A stretch of DNA of 64,000 nucleotides from Valencia hispanica (Eukaryota > Chordata > Actinopteri > Cyprinodontiformes > Valenciidae), in NCBI GenBank assembly GCA_963556495.2, contig OY747702.1, positions 24,743,903-24,807,902 of the forward strand, given 5' to 3'. The notes beneath the pieces are model-generated. The model saw nothing but the letters and a program-made list of their open reading frames with translations. It had not been told where the DNA came from and made no database searches. A program made the translations under genes and the position numbers. This document shows, piece by piece, positions 42,401-55,581 of the stretch (position 1 is the first letter of the stretch; each line of letters begins with the position of its first letter).

Positions 42401-45400
42401 CCCTTACCTGTCTGTACATAGAAAAAATGCATATTGAAGAACTTTCAAATACATTAAAGTTCATAAATAACTACCAAATTTCCATATATCATCATATGAA
42501 GATGCAATTTAATCTGATTTTACGAAGAAAAAAAAAGTAATTTAGGTCATACATTTCAAGCTTTCAAGAGGATTGATTCAAAAGTTGTTTTGTTTTCTTC
42601 TGTTTAAGTAACACCTCAACCTTAACAGAGAGATAACTGCCAAGTTATTGCCACCAATGACTCATTCAGCTGCCATGTGACATTCCCAGAGCGTCATCAG
42701 TTGCCTGAAGGTGAGGCATTACAGAAAGGAGCATCCTTCCAGCTGATAAAGTCTTGCACTGTGGAATTAACCGACTTGAGGGGCAAAACAAAGAGTTCAA
42801 GGTTTGACCTCTTTTAAAATCCCATGATCCACAGAGATCACTCCAAGTTATCCCATTTCCACATATCACATTAAACCATTCTGTGCAAATGTATACAATG
42901 TCTTGCAAAATTAATATTACATATTGAACCTATACACATATTACAGTCAAACTCCATGACATTTTATTGTGATTTTATGTGACAGGCCAGCACAAAGTAT
43001 TACTTAATTTTGAAAGATTCTTTATACGCATGACATTTTTATTTGGCCTCTTTACTCCGATCTGAAATAAATTCCTGTGAACTTGAGTGAAAAGGGAAGT
43101 TTGTTAGAGAACATTAGGGAACAAACGACATCATGAAGACCAAGGAACACAGCAGAGTTAAGTTATAAAAAAATATCCCCAGCAACTATTGGTCATACAC
43201 TCCACACAGCTGGTATATATAAAAAAAGAGACAAGAAGAAAGCCATAAGAAGCCATTCATTGGATAAAGCAAACATATAGAAGAAGGGGCTCTGGTCAGA
43301 TGAGACGTGAATTTAGCATTTTGGCATCATGCATAATATTGTGTATCAGAAAACCAACACTTCACATCCAATAACCATTACAAACCATAACCACAATGAA
43401 ACATGGTGGTGACAGCATCATGCTGTGGGGACAACCTTTAAGAGGCTCCAAAAGACTTGGGACTGGGCTAGAGGCTCTCCCTCTAGCAGAACTGCTGACC
43501 CTTTAGTCAGAGCTACAATGAAATTATTTAGATCAAAGCAGATTAATGTGTTAGAATGGTCCAGTCAAAGTCCAGGCCAAAATCATATGAACAATATGTG
43601 GCACTATTAGAAAATGAAGGTTCATATGCTCCACCCAATCTATCTGAGCTTGAGCTAAGAATAGGATACACATATTTAGGCAGACATGTACCCAATAACA
43701 CTGCTGTTCTAAAACATAATGGCTCAGGTTCTTAACACAAATGCATGCCACACTTTTCAGATATATATATATCTTTAAAAAAAAGCTTAAAATCAGGTAT
43801 CACTTTCATTCCATGTCACAATCATGCACTTTGTGTTGGTCTGCCATGGCAAACTGTCAAAAAAAAAATCAAGGGGTGTGAATACTTTCTCACAAGGGAG
43901 GTTCTATGCAAATGTGGGTACATGGTTTAATATAAAACTCAATACAATCTACATAACAAATAAGCAATTTGAATATCTACATTCAGGCCTACTCACTGAA
44001 AGCTCCTGTGTAGGTTGGCTGGGTGAGATCTTTTGGCACTTTCCTGTAGATATCAAATCTAAGAGGAGAAAGAAAAAAGGAAACAAAATAGGGAAAAAGA
44101 GAGTGAGACAAAAAAAAACATAGCCAAAGTAAACAGTGCGTGCTGAGAAAAGCAGCACTTTCTGTACCCATTTTGGAGTGCAATATTACAGAGGGGAGGT
44201 GGAATGTTAGCTCTGGACCGCCACCATCACACGTAACGGGCTCAGACCGCCAGCTAAGACTGGAAAAGTGTCAAGCTTTTGACAGGGTACACCTCTTCCT
44301 CTGTAAGGGGGCTCTTTCATTATAAAAGCCAAACACAAACACGTAAACCAGTAGTCGGTAAATACAGTTATAGGGTTTTATCTTCTGCACCAAGAATTTC
44401 AGGTTTATCGTGCAAGTTTTCACAAAAAAACAGAATATATAAGATGTTGGTAACAATACTTTCCATCTGATCATTTTGTGACTAATTACTGCTCTCCATT
44501 CGGGGAATCAAAAACAAAATCTGGGACACAACCCAGAAACTATTGCCGTCCAGGAGTTCTTGCACATGACCTTTTTGGGCAGTGAAACACATTCAGCCCC
44601 GATCTCCATCCCTGGCTGCACACACCCTACTCATGTACCCACCCTCCCTTCTCACGCTCTCTCCTTCCTCTTCTCCTGCAAAAACAGACACATCTGTCCA
44701 CACTTCTTCCACTGTCAGCAGCCAGAAAAGTGATCACAGCTGATGCAATCCAGGGCGGAGGAGGAAGTATGAGAGGGAGGGCTTCCTGTCCAGCCAGGAC
44801 TGGGCTGTTGCTCTTATTTTGCCTCTGCTTTCACTTCTTTTTAGTTTTTGGGGTTTTTTTAAACCACAAGATATGAAATCATAGATCTGACACCTCATTC
44901 TGCCCCCTTGCATGCCAATAGGCAGCTAAACAGAATACAGGGGCCAGGGAGTTTAGACAGTAGGTTGCAAGGAGCTCAGGGAGTCATTGCTATCAGAATT
45001 AAAACAACTTCTCGATTGTCAGGGAGTATGTTTCATCTCATGATATGCCGAGACTAACAGAAAGGTGGAAAGTGACAATATTACTGCCAGAATGCTATCA
45101 ATTTTAATCTAGTTTGTTTTAGGTCCGGGATTGCACACCTTCCTCTGGGTTTGATACCATTTAATGGGAGAAAAATTAACAGAAGTTATTAGGAGAACTT
45201 GTGGTCAAAATTTTAACAACAGAAACTAGAGGTTTGGCTCTAGCAATCATGGCATGTTTGCGAGGCATACAAATGAAATATTTGGAAAAATGAAACACAG
45301 GGAGATTTGATTTGTGCATATCAAGACCACCCTTATAAAAAATAAAAAAGGTACCAATAAACAAAATTCTAAGTTTTATTCACCATTGTGCAAGAATTTA

Positions 45401-48400
45401 GCCAAAACCTCTGTTCTAATATGAATACTAGTACAAATCTGACTGGTTTCCAAATTGTATACATTGCATAGCTTTTATTACTCTTAATATTTTATAACTA
45501 AACAACAAAAAATGAAATAAAGCAGAAGTCTGTATGTACATAAACAGAAGATATTTTAGCTTTTGGATGGATGTCTTTAATGAAATTCACATTTTGAAAA
45601 AAAGTCTGTAAGATGTAATAAAAGTAATGATTTTTTTTTTTTTAATTGAAGTGACTTTTCAAGGGTGTTTAATTTAGGACCAAAATAATCAAATTAAAAC
45701 CTGTACCACCTCTCCATGGGCAAGTTCCTGACAGCTCTTCGTAGAGATATCCAGATCAGATCCCAAATATCAGATTGGGGTCCTCATAACTAATTAGTTT
45801 CAGAGTCCCTTACTAAATTGTATTACAAATAGCTGCTATTCCTATAAAGTCTGATTTTATAAACAGCCTCAAACACAATGCTAGCAAGCGATTTATGCTG
45901 CTGCAGTGAATTCCTAAAAAAGAATTCAGCTTTTTAAGTGTTTTACAAAACCGTGTCATATTTATTAAATTTAGGTTTTCATGACCAATTACAGTTACAA
46001 TTATTTTCAAAACGATAAAAAACTAAATTAGTCTTTTTTCAATGAGATGCCAGAAAAAGTGACAAAGTAACTTCAGTTTTCTCCAGCCAGGGGCCTGTTT
46101 CCACTATCGGAGCTTCCAGGTAATGTTACCGGACTTTTATAGTGTGCAGGTGTTTCCATTTCAATGGGTCGGCCTGATATGGCCGCTTTCCACACCATTT
46201 CAGGAACCAAACAATTACCATGCCTCGGGGTATATACTCTGAAATGGACCGGTAGAGTCGCATATTTCTTGGGCACAGACTAAAGGAGTGTTGGAATTCC
46301 CTCTTAGGTAACGCTGTTCTGCAACTACAATTGGCAAGTCCAGTTTGTAGATGTTGTACATTTCTGTTTTAACGTTGTCTTTATCACATTGATCATGTGT
46401 AACCGAGGTGTTTTTATTCACGCTTTTGAGAAATTTGAAAAAGAATTGCTGCAAGTGATGGCAGTTTAGGGGCCTGACCCTGAACAGTGACGGCTCTGCA
46501 ACAAACCACACGAATGAATACGGCATAGTTGCTAACCCTTCTTTTGCTGTAACAGCATCTGCATGCAGACATGAGTATCTTTAGCAAGCAGAATCCCCAC
46601 ATCTAAATTAAAACCAGAGCAAGGAAACAAAATCTCACTCATCCGGTCACTCAATACCTGAGGCAGAGTGTCAACACTCCTTGGGAGCTGTAAATAGCCT
46701 CAGACCGATGCACGGTGGACACTATGAATATATTTACAAACAAGATACACTTAAAAGGTAACAGCTTTTAGCAAGCATCTAAAATTAAACAAAACTCAAG
46801 CTTCCTACAACATAATATTAAAGTTAGTTTCTAGATTACTTAATGGCTGAAGGATAAGAATAAAAACACGGAATTTTTCACCAATGGTTCTGGAGCCTAC
46901 ATGAGCTTTACCATGACCGAACAAAAGAATGTAAACATCACATCTATAATGCTGCGAAAAATGTCACATTTTCACATTACTATGCAGCATTTTGACGTAG
47001 AAAATGCATAAATGCCGATACCGCCAACACTGAGGTCAGACAACATATCTGTTTATCTCTGAAAGAGAGAACTGCGCTGAGTTAAGATGTGACGCTTAAC
47101 ATGCAAACCTTGAGTCTGAAAAGCCACTGATGAAGGCCAGGAAGCTGCGCATGTTCTCCAACAGATGCAGAAAGGGGTTTTGATAGCGTGCCAATATATC
47201 TGATGAAAAAAGGACAGATTTGGACTGAGAGACAAGAGACACGCATGATCACGGCAGAAACTTGTCACCTTATCATTTAAGCTGCTCTTGAAATCCGCTT
47301 TTTAACATGTTGAGGTGTATTAGACAACCAGTTTCAAGCAGTATTCAGCCACGTAGACTAAGTTCTGGTGCTGATCTAAGGGTGGTTAGAACACACATAG
47401 GCTTGTATCAAGTTATAACCGGGTTTTAGCGAGCTACAGATTTGCTAAAGCACAGTTTTCCACCATACAGTTTTTATAATTTAAAGCCCTTTTAATAAAA
47501 TGCCACAGAACATCTGGTCCTGTTGTTTAAAGCAACACAGTGCAGCCCCTCCCCCACCTGTTGCTTACACCGCTAGCCGAAATAATGTGTGCTATTCTAA
47601 AGCAATTAAATCATGTTGCACCCTTTTTTCCTATTATTTTACATGAAGTGATAATAATCAATGTGGTCATGGATTGAGAATTTCTCAGCTTCCCATTGTG
47701 TGTTCGCACTTGGTTCAGTTTACACGTGTGCATGCGTGCGTGCGTGCGTGCGTGATTGCGTGATTGCGTGCGTGCGTGCGTGTATGCATGTGTGGGCCAG
47801 TCGGCAACTGTATCCGCATCTGAAAAGAGCTGTCGAACCGCATACAGAGCAGGAACTGTACTGCATATCTAACTAATGTGATACACTGGGAAGTAGAATA
47901 AAATAATTCTCAAATGATGTCTACATTATATATTTTTCTAGTGTTCTAAGTTCTCTATCCTTTGTCTCTCTGTGTCACATGCATGAGCCTGTATTTAGTC
48001 ATGGGAGCAATCGGGCAGCTCGGTGCCTTACCAAAAGACACTTGAACATGGAATAAGGTTGCTCTAAAACATTACACTAACATCAATAATCAGACATGTC
48101 CCGTCACACAGAGCAGCTGTCGGGAAAAGAGACTGCTTCACAGATTTCTGCAATTATCAGTTAAGCACAGAGCTTATTTATCTGAAATCCTTCCTTTCTC
48201 CGTTCTCATGAAAACTACCTGTACACTCGAGAACATTTACGGTAAGCTTAAGCTCCCCTGTCAGTATTTCTAAACCATGACTTGATAGCAGCAGTGGCAG
48301 ATCTTCAGTGGTTTACATGTGGGTGAAATCTTCGGGTTGCATTCTGCCTTCATGTTAACCTTTGGCTGACGTTTCTATGTTCCTGAATTACAATTAACCT

Positions 48401-51400
48401 AGTTTCCTTCTTGACATGAATCTTCTGCGAAGAGACTGACACGTTTTGTCAATGATACGGACACGGTGTACCAGCATCAGTTGGTAAAAGTGCTGAAAAG
48501 AAAGAACTAGGCCGCTTTTCAATAGGAGAAGTCTTACTAAATAAACCTCATCTTGAGAATGAGTCACTGTTAGTCACTAGTTCATCCTCTTCTTGAATTA
48601 CACACAATGGACACTTAAGGTTGTCACATGGCCCGGTTGCCTCACTGCACGGTGTGCCTACACCACTCTGTGTGCTGCAGACTAACTCATCTGCTGAAGG
48701 TGTACGTCGAGGATGAGACGGCTGTCACAGTCAAGATAAGAAGATTGATTAAACAAAACAAAGAGGAAGAAATACGCTCAACGTTCTCACTGAAGCTCCA
48801 AAGACACAATGATCTAATCATCACTTTGACAAACACACAAAACCATCATCAGCTGAGCTCAGGCCAAACATCCCTTCTGTCAATAGATGACACAGGTTAA
48901 AGGGCCTTTAGACAAAAAAAAGGAAAAATACTCCGGTCTACAACATGTTATGTTCCTCCATCATTTGGAATAGGTTTACATTTATATATCGCAACTAAGC
49001 ATGAGCTGGTAAGAATGTATTACTGTGAGATCACCTTTATAATAAAATATTACAGTTTGTATTTTATTTAAAATGAGCAAATATGTATAATATGATCTAT
49101 ATATTGTTTTAATTAGAAAAATCTTCTACAACTCAAAAAAGAAAATATGGATTATTACAGTTATAATAGTGTCATATAAAGACAATATAGTTATTAGCAT
49201 GCTATATTAACTTTAGGCAAAGAATAAACGGCAACCAAATTTTGTGGTAGTTGTCTAACAAACTTTCTGATCACAGGGTGATAATTTTATTTTGTTCTGC
49301 CTTTTTATTTTTTTTTAAACAGCGTAACCGGAATAAGCAGCTTCGCAGCAACTTCAATAGGAGTGATGGCTGGCAATTCTTTAGTTTTCACATCATAAAA
49401 ATTTTTGTTTTTCACGATCAGTAACAAACACGCCTTCCTTTTTGTGAAAAGTGACGGCAAAGTGAGGAAGTCTTATTTCAGCCAGCTGATTGGTAGTGTG
49501 CAGCAAAAGGGGGAAGCTCTGTGCTCCATACAGTCGGAGAGAACTACGATCACTCTGGTGGTGTAAATGGCATCTCATTAGAAAAATTTTAATGTAGGGG
49601 TATATGATGAGCATGTTTTGGATTTAAGGCAGTAACTTATTAAAACACATTTATCTATTGGAATTGGAAAAAGGGAATATCGAAAATGTAAAGCATCTCA
49701 ATACATAGAACTAGATGTCACAGTCTTTTTCCCGCCTTCTAAAATGCCACAATATATGAAATATAATTTTTCGCTTCACATCTTGTGGTTGAGATTTAAA
49801 AAAGCTAGATAATACAGTGGCTTTTGTGCCATCTGAGATGGTTTTTTTTTTTTTATGAGCTTCAAAAGTAGGACTGCATGATTCATTATTTTTGAATACT
49901 GTAATGACAATATTGATCTCAACTAAGTCACATGTTTCCCTCACTCTTGTCATTGGTCACTAAGGGCTGTATCAGGTGTCAGCAAAGAGGCCAGTGAAAG
50001 TCTATCAAAGTGGCCAAAACTGTTACCGGCAAGAAGAGATTTAACGAATGGTAGCTGCTTTATCACAGCCTCCAAAATATTGAATTCAAGCAAACCTTTA
50101 CGGTATTGCACACATTGAAACTGCAATGACAGATGCAGCATGATTTTAAGGTGAATCTCTGCTAGAAGGCGGTCTCATGTTGCCTTTCCCCTATAACATA
50201 AATAAAGACTGGGATGCCTCTTATGCATTTTGCATTTCTGTCAGTTGGCCTTAAGAAGTAGGGAGAAAAACTTAAAAAAGTGACAACTGAATAGTTATTT
50301 ATTGGTTCACTTTAAAGGTTAGTGATGACTTAGTCAAAGATGCAGCTAATAGTGCATCATTTCTTAGAAAGGACCTGGCCTTTTGGTATTACATGGACTT
50401 TAAAGACTGTCGAACTTCTCACATAACGCTCATCTGTGCCTGGTAAAAGTGACCAAACAGAGACCAGATGGCAACACATGTTATACAGCATGCCAGCATC
50501 ACATTATCAACCTCATGAGAAGAGCATTGCTGATCAGAGCGTGTCCACTGCAGCTATACACTAATTCAGCCCAAAATTCCCTTAATTAGCCTCACCACAA
50601 AAGTCTTGGTTGCAGTCAATCATTGTGTGCCTTGATGATGTGTCTGAGCCCTTGGTACTTTGTACTTCTCAACACTATGGTCATGAGTCTAGGCATGTAA
50701 TTAAACTAAAGGAGAGCTGCTTCCCGGTAGCCTTATTTTCAGTTTTTGTAAACGCTGCTGATTCTAATTTGCATCTTTACTGGGATGGATATTTTGGACA
50801 TTTTCAACTACTTGCAAAGATATTAGTCGTGCCTAATTACCTTGAATATTTTTAATGTGTAGCTTTACTCTAAAATCTATGTAAGCAGAGATCAGTCAGT
50901 TTATGTTCATTTTCTCTTTTAAAAGGACAAATCATATATTTTAAGTTCTTAAACTTCATCAAGTTTCACAGTGAAAACCACATAGAAATACTATAAAGAG
51001 CATTTTGTCAAAGGATATGTAGAATTGTAGTAGGTTTTATTCTGTTGCTTGGGATTCCAGTGGTCAGTCAGAAACAATTGTTGAATAACATCAGCCATAT
51101 GTTTCATTGTACCTCAAATGTGGGTTTCTGGTAATAAAATATACGCCACTGCGTGGTGTAATATACAGTAATGATACATGTTACACACTTTCTCACACTG
51201 ATGACTAATGCTGCATTAGTGCGGAGCACGTAACACCTCGAAACTTAGTCTGTTGGTCAATCAAGTCATTTCCAGTTGTTGCAATGAAGCTCTTGGTGTT
51301 ACGATGGCACTAAGACTGAAAACATTATGACCAGCCCATGAACTCTTCTCTCACATCACTCTAACACGCTTTTTTTCTTAAACGATGTCCATGTAAATGA

Positions 51401-52861
51401 ATTAACCACAGTGAAACTGTGATGTGGGAGAAAAAGGAGAACAGCTGTCAGCGATTATAGAAAACGCAAACGATAACCAATTTAGCTATTAATTACAGAG
51501 TGAAAATGAACATTAAGACTGTCAGCATATATGCTCAATGTACAGTTTCAAATTCTTTAAAATTTTCTCTCATGCCTTTAGGATTCCCTTTAATGAGCTG
51601 CCAGAGAAAGATCTAGATCAAGGCGAGTTTTCTCTGGGTGTATCGAGCTCAGAGTAAAGATGATTTTGGCTGTCTAAAAAAACCATTTACGGTCGCCAAA
51701 ACACACTTTTCATAGCCTGGAAACTAAAGCAGCACTTCCCATTACTCTTATTAAAAGATAACTGTTTAGAAAATGTTGTAAGCTACAGGCTGTGTGCCAG
51801 TGAAGATACCTACCTGCCGACCATGGTCTGACAACCTGAGCAGGCGTCCTGACTAACCAATCAACCATCTGTTTAATTTACTTGTGGTCTTCTATAAAGA
51901 GCAGAATATCCAAAACGGATAACACTCTACTCAATAACTATGTTTTTTTGGTAAATGCTACTGCTTGTAGTCGGTGTTTATTCTATACGTTTGCTCCAAA
52001 ATAATAATTGTTATGAATAACATACTGAATAGATTAAATACTCAATCTGGTACATTATTTTAACACCAGTAGGAATAATTGTAGAATAATGATAGCAAAA
52101 TTGCAGAATAGTTTAAAAAAAGAAAGTGAATCATGTTGTATAATGTTTTTTTTTTTTGTGGGTGGGTGGGTGGAGGGGTGTAAATATAGTGATACTATAA
52201 GTTGTTGGGTTTTTTTACTGACTGCAAGCTGCAGCTCATAGTGTGGTGTAACAATAAGGTCAACTGAGAAAGGTGTCTGTTACTGAGTTTGTAAAAGGGT
52301 GGGCCAAAAAGCAAATATCCTGTATTGTGTTTTAACTTGGGTGGCATATTGACAGCTTCCACAGACACTTTACATTGGGTGTGACTATTAGTTGCCCAAG
52401 TATCCCAAGATTAGCTGAATGAAGTGTTTATTCATCACTGATGCGTCTCCTTGTGTTTTGGAGCAAGTGTGACAGAGACATGGCACAACTTTGTTGTTTT
52501 AGTGATGTGTACAGCTGACTATGGCTGTTGAAATGAGTTTCATGTCTTCGAGCTGGATAAGAAAAGCTGCACATGCGCAGGCAACAATCCCACAGATTAA
52601 CTCGTGCAGCATACCCGAGCATCACTCCTTTGAGTCGAAAATAAACTACAGGGTCACAATTATTTTTACTAACAAACACAAACAGCACAGCTGAAATGGT
52701 CTTTTCTGCATGTGCGGTGCTGTAATGAACAGTTAATTCATTATCCAGGATCATCGGATTGCAAACATAAACACAGTCGCTTTAAACATAAACACAGTCC
52801 GTTTAAATCTGAACCCACGCGAGCAGAAGTCCCCTACTCACCTCCTAACATCGAAAGGCAT
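30444..52861 (-). CDS. ergic1: ergic1 (ERGIC-32), complete coding region
   Basis: ER-Golgi intermediate compartment protein 1, a cycling membrane protein of the Erv41/Erv46 family that works with ERGIC2/ERGIC3 in early secretory traffic. Ten coding exons, listed from high to low coordinate: 52842-52861, 43997-44058, 39066-39138, 38604-38698, 35418-35542, 33781-33885, 33627-33687, 33333-33433, 32138-32260, 30444-30551. They join in phase to exactly 290 codons plus stop, the length of human ERGIC1. Seen in the product: cytosolic start MPFDVRRFDIYRKVPKDL, first membrane span at about residues 28-48, a luminal domain with sequon N74-I-S and VDDPDKDSGGKIDVSLNI, a second span at about 256-276 (GGTFTVAGIIDSCIF), and the short tail KKIQIGKMS. 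The start ATG has A at -3. All introns obey GT-AG. Convergent with flt4 and divergent from dusp1. Confidence 0.97.
30552..32137 (-). other. ergic1 last intron, no feature recognised
   Basis: AT-rich sequence between the last two coding exons. No repeat family was firmly identified. Confidence 0.5.
32990..33330 (+). mobile_element. Tc1-like fragments in an ergic1 intron
   Basis: A transposase block near 33020-33050 (GTGGGGATGCTTTTCCTTAG) lies next to terminal-region blocks (TTTTATGTGAAAGATTGAC, TGTAGCTGTTCTGTGAAGGC). Order and spacing are rearranged relative to an intact copy, and there is no coding potential. Confidence 0.5.
34600..35340. mobile_element. Probable degraded LINE-like repeat
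   Basis: Blocks such as CCAGCTCATTTTGGGGGG and CCTGGTGGAGTCAGATGTGC resemble a dispersed non-LTR element of fish, but decay prevents naming the clade. It lies in the ergic1 intron between 33885 and 35418. Confidence 0.4.
35543..37300 (-). other. ergic1 intron, no feature recognised
   Basis: No transposon or exon recognised. A C-rich tract (CCCCACCCC-type) lies at 36064-36088. Confidence 0.45.
37310..38450 (-). mobile_element. Mosaic of decayed Tc1-like sequence
   Basis: Blocks such as TTTGGGATCATTGTGTGTG, AGACTACCACCATCATGTTT and GGCCTGGCTGCATATTC fit minus-strand remnants of a Tc1-like element. Later sequence (CCCGCACACAGCCCAAACCT) appears to be plus-oriented. It may be two overlapping copies. 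No open frame. Confidence 0.45.
39139..43996 (-). other. ergic1 intron 2
   Basis: A 4.9-kb intron. A G-run lies at about 40882-40895 and a Tc1 copy at 42896-43905. No other feature recognised. Confidence 0.5.
42896..43905 (+). mobile_element. Decayed Tc1-like transposon, plus orientation
   Basis: The left end reads CAATGTCTTGCAAAATTAAT after TA. The right end, near 43870-43900, reads AAGGGGTGTGAATACTTTCT. Plus-strand landmarks include GGTCAGATGAGACGTGAATT, AAACATGGTGGTGACAGCAT and TTAGAATGGTCCAGTCAAAG, in transposase order. Large parts are deleted and no frame is open. Same family as 16210-19430. Confidence 0.75.
44059..52841 (-). other. ergic1 intron 1, long and mostly unique
   Basis: An 8.8-kb first intron with few recognisable repeats compared with flt4. 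It contains a (TGCG)n tract at 47725-47795, a possible eroded DNA element near 46080-46280 and a GGGTGGGTGGGTGG tract near 52161-52175. First introns of this size often hold enhancers, but nothing here proves that. Confidence 0.5.
47725..47795. repeat. (TGCG)n microsatellite
   Basis: Alternating purine-pyrimidine repeat of TGCG units with two TGAT interruptions. It creates a Cys-rich artefactual ORF. Confidence 0.9.
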
Positions 52862-53010
52862 GATGCTTGGGCGTTTGAATGGGAAATTAGCGGACAATTA
52901 TAAACAACAGGCGGATTTTTTCAGCTTTCTCCAGTGAAACCGGCTGTTCATCTGAACCGGTGTAACGTCAGCGTTAGACGCTTTGCAAAACCTGATTGGC
53001 TGAGAGCTAC
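52862..53010 (-). promoter_or_regulatory. ergic1: ergic1 promoter region with CCAAT and CRE-like sites
   Basis: Upstream of the ergic1 start codon, minus-strand orientation. A CCAAT box is read as ATTGG on the plus strand at 52994-52998 inside CTGATTGGCTGAG. A CRE-like TAACGTCA lies at 52963-52970. The region is richer in CpG than its surroundings. The spacing suits a short 5' UTR, but the transcription start is not defined by the sequence. Confidence 0.5.
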
Positions 53011-53066
53011 CGCTTTGCTCTGATTCTGTTTCCTCCGCGCATGCGCAATCGCTCTGTGGTGTTGCT

Positions 53067-53249
53067 ATGGTTGCTTCGATTCAAACTTCTGAAAGCGATG
53101 ATAGAGTTAATACAGCTCTATTTCCGAGAAGGCTTACGGGTAATCCTTCCGCTGTCAGCTTTTGGAAAAGTTATGGTATAAGTTGTACAGAGAGTCTTCT
53201 CAATAAATATTTTAATCAAATAAAGAAAAAGGGATTTTATTCACTATAA
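53067..53249 (+). other. Small divergent ORF next to the ergic1 promoter, unrecognised
   Basis: A 60-codon ORF, beginning MVASIQTSESDDRV and ending NQIKKKGFYSL, lies about 200 bp from the ergic1 start on the opposite strand. AATAAA motifs lie at about 53202 and 53219, inside the frame. I recognise no family. It may be the first exon of a divergent transcript or chance. Confidence 0.2.
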
Positions 53250-54140
53250 CACACAGGTATTATCCAACAAGCGCATATTTAGCGCGGTTTATATCATATT
53301 TTGAAACTACATGTGATTTTAGTGGAATAGGTTCAGTAGATGTAAATACTTTGTCGTGGAAATGTGCTACATTTCAATTAATTGGAATGTCACCCAAAAA
53401 TATTTGACTGCAATGTCTTTAAATGATCATATACCCACCAATAAACGCATATTCATACATCAAATAAGAGCCTCTGACACACTCACAGGGTTCTTAAGTT
53501 GACTCTTGGTCCTTAAGATAAGGCAGGTTTAGATGCTAAACGAAGCACTAAACCCCTTACTTCATGAACATTTACAAACAGAATAAATATATTAAATATC
53601 ACAAATTGTGCTTTAAAGTATATTTTTTGGAGTGGGATAATTCAGTCCTGATTTCACAAGTTTGAGGGTTTTACAGATTTGTTAAACACAGCGGATCTAA
53701 AATATGTAAGGTGCAAAAATGAAGTAAAATTGCCCGTTTAATCCTAAAGTAGAATAAACATGGTTTCATTCATTCAGTCATTACACAACCCAAATAAGCA
53801 AAAGTTTTGTACTTGAATGTCTAGCTTTCCATAAAACTGGTTAAATGAAATAAAGAAATTAAAGGAAAACACTGGAATCTTTAAACAGAAAATTATCCAG
53901 TACTAAACCTTTAACATGACATGAGAACCTAACATCAGTCACCTGATACAGACCACCATACTGGGAAGCAAACAGTAGCTTAGCAGAAAACGTCAGAAAC
54001 ACTCAGAGACCAACAGGAAAATTGTTATGTCATTAAAAAAAGGAAATAAATAAAAATATTTTCACTTAACTATAGGCTACATGTTACAAAATAAGCCTTT
54101 AAACTTTGTTAAAACTTTTAACAGTTATTTTTTATTCAAA
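53250..54140. other. Intergenic, no feature recognised
   Basis: AT-rich DNA between the ergic1 promoter and the large trinucleotide repeat. Nothing identified. Confidence 0.5.
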
Positions 54141-54144
54141 ACTA

Positions 54145-54286
<142 letters not shown>

Positions 54287-54289
54287 GGG

Positions 54290-55580
54290 TAATTACTTGG
54301 CCTGTTGGCCCACATTGTGCTCCAAAGTGTGGTAAAGCTGGTTATTTCAGTTCCTCTTCTGTCTAACAGTTGTTTCAGGTTTCAGTGGGAAATCACTTGT
54401 TGTGGCTGGACTCAATGTTTTTTTCTCACAGTTTCTATGGCATTCCACTAAAATTTGCAACATTTCAGTTCTGATTTCTGTGATTGCAGTACATTTTCCT
54501 CATTGATCTTAGCTAGTCAGCAAATATTTAAAAAGCCACTGTTTACGCACATGAAGAAACTGATCAACACCAAAAAAAAACTGTTTATTTGATGACCGGA
54601 TCCTTAGTTTCTTCACACTGATTGCCAAATTTCAAAAAAGGTGTTTGTGTGCTGCTGCAATTTAGTCAGTCAGAATGTGAGGCATCAGTCTCGAATTGTA
54701 GAATGAGACAAGAGATATAAATACTCCAAAATCACCCACAAAGAAAAGGTACAGGGGTCCCTCAATTTAAAGCCAGTCCAAGGCTGTAACAGAATGCGAT
54801 TTAGGGCCTTTTCCAACTACTATTAGTCAATTAGTTAATACCAACTTCATATATCACCCATGCTGAAACATTCATGCAGCACACATCAAGAGTAATTGTT
54901 AGAAGCAATTTGTTCTTTGTTCAGCAGTTTAGGCGATTGTACCATGTAGAAAACTGTAGCATGATAACAGTTAGCCTACTTGTGTTGTGCTGTTTCAAAA
55001 ACGAAAAAAATTACAACGAAGAAAAAGAGCATTTTATAGCCTGAGTACTCTGAATTATATTTAATGGTTTAATACTCCTGTCACACTAGTTCGTCTGTGT
55101 CTTTTGTTTTAACAGTGGGAAGATGCAGTGCCCTAGGAAAATAAACTTGCGGCATGGCCTTACTACTCAACTGACACAAAAAAAGATAGTTAGATTACCA
55201 GTTTCAGCTAAACTCCAACAAATGTTTGGGCACTTTGAAAAGCTCCACTGCATGAGTACCACACCTCTCGCACACCATTGCTACAAAATCAATGCAACAG
55301 CAACTCAAATAGCTCAGCGCAGATCCAATATGGACACTATCTATTCTCACACGAAGCTAAGTTGTCTGCACTGATAAAGATTTGTTTTGCTCACCCGGAT
55401 GAGCAGATACTCAAGCCAGAAGCTAAAAACTGAAAGTGAAACTGACAACTTGACCTTTTCTCAAAATTTTTTGGCTACCAATTATCTGACCATTTACGGT
55501 ACTAATAGACCACTTGAATTTCATTCCCAGATGGTCAGATAACTCATGAATACGAAAAACAAAAAACAAGATAGCAACAT
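54290..55580. other. Intergenic, no feature recognised
   Basis: No gene or repeat family identified between the trinucleotide repeat and the dispersed repeat at 55582. Confidence 0.45.
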
Positions 55581-55581
55581 C

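Noticed and set aside
47661..47876. Cys- and Val-rich ORF
   Set aside because: Produced by the TGCG repeat; no signal peptide or family match.
52140..52175. T-run plus GGGTGGGTGGGTGG as a possible regulatory G-quadruplex
   Set aside because: Four G-tracts are present, but there is no link to a transcript or promoter, so it is kept only as a composition note.
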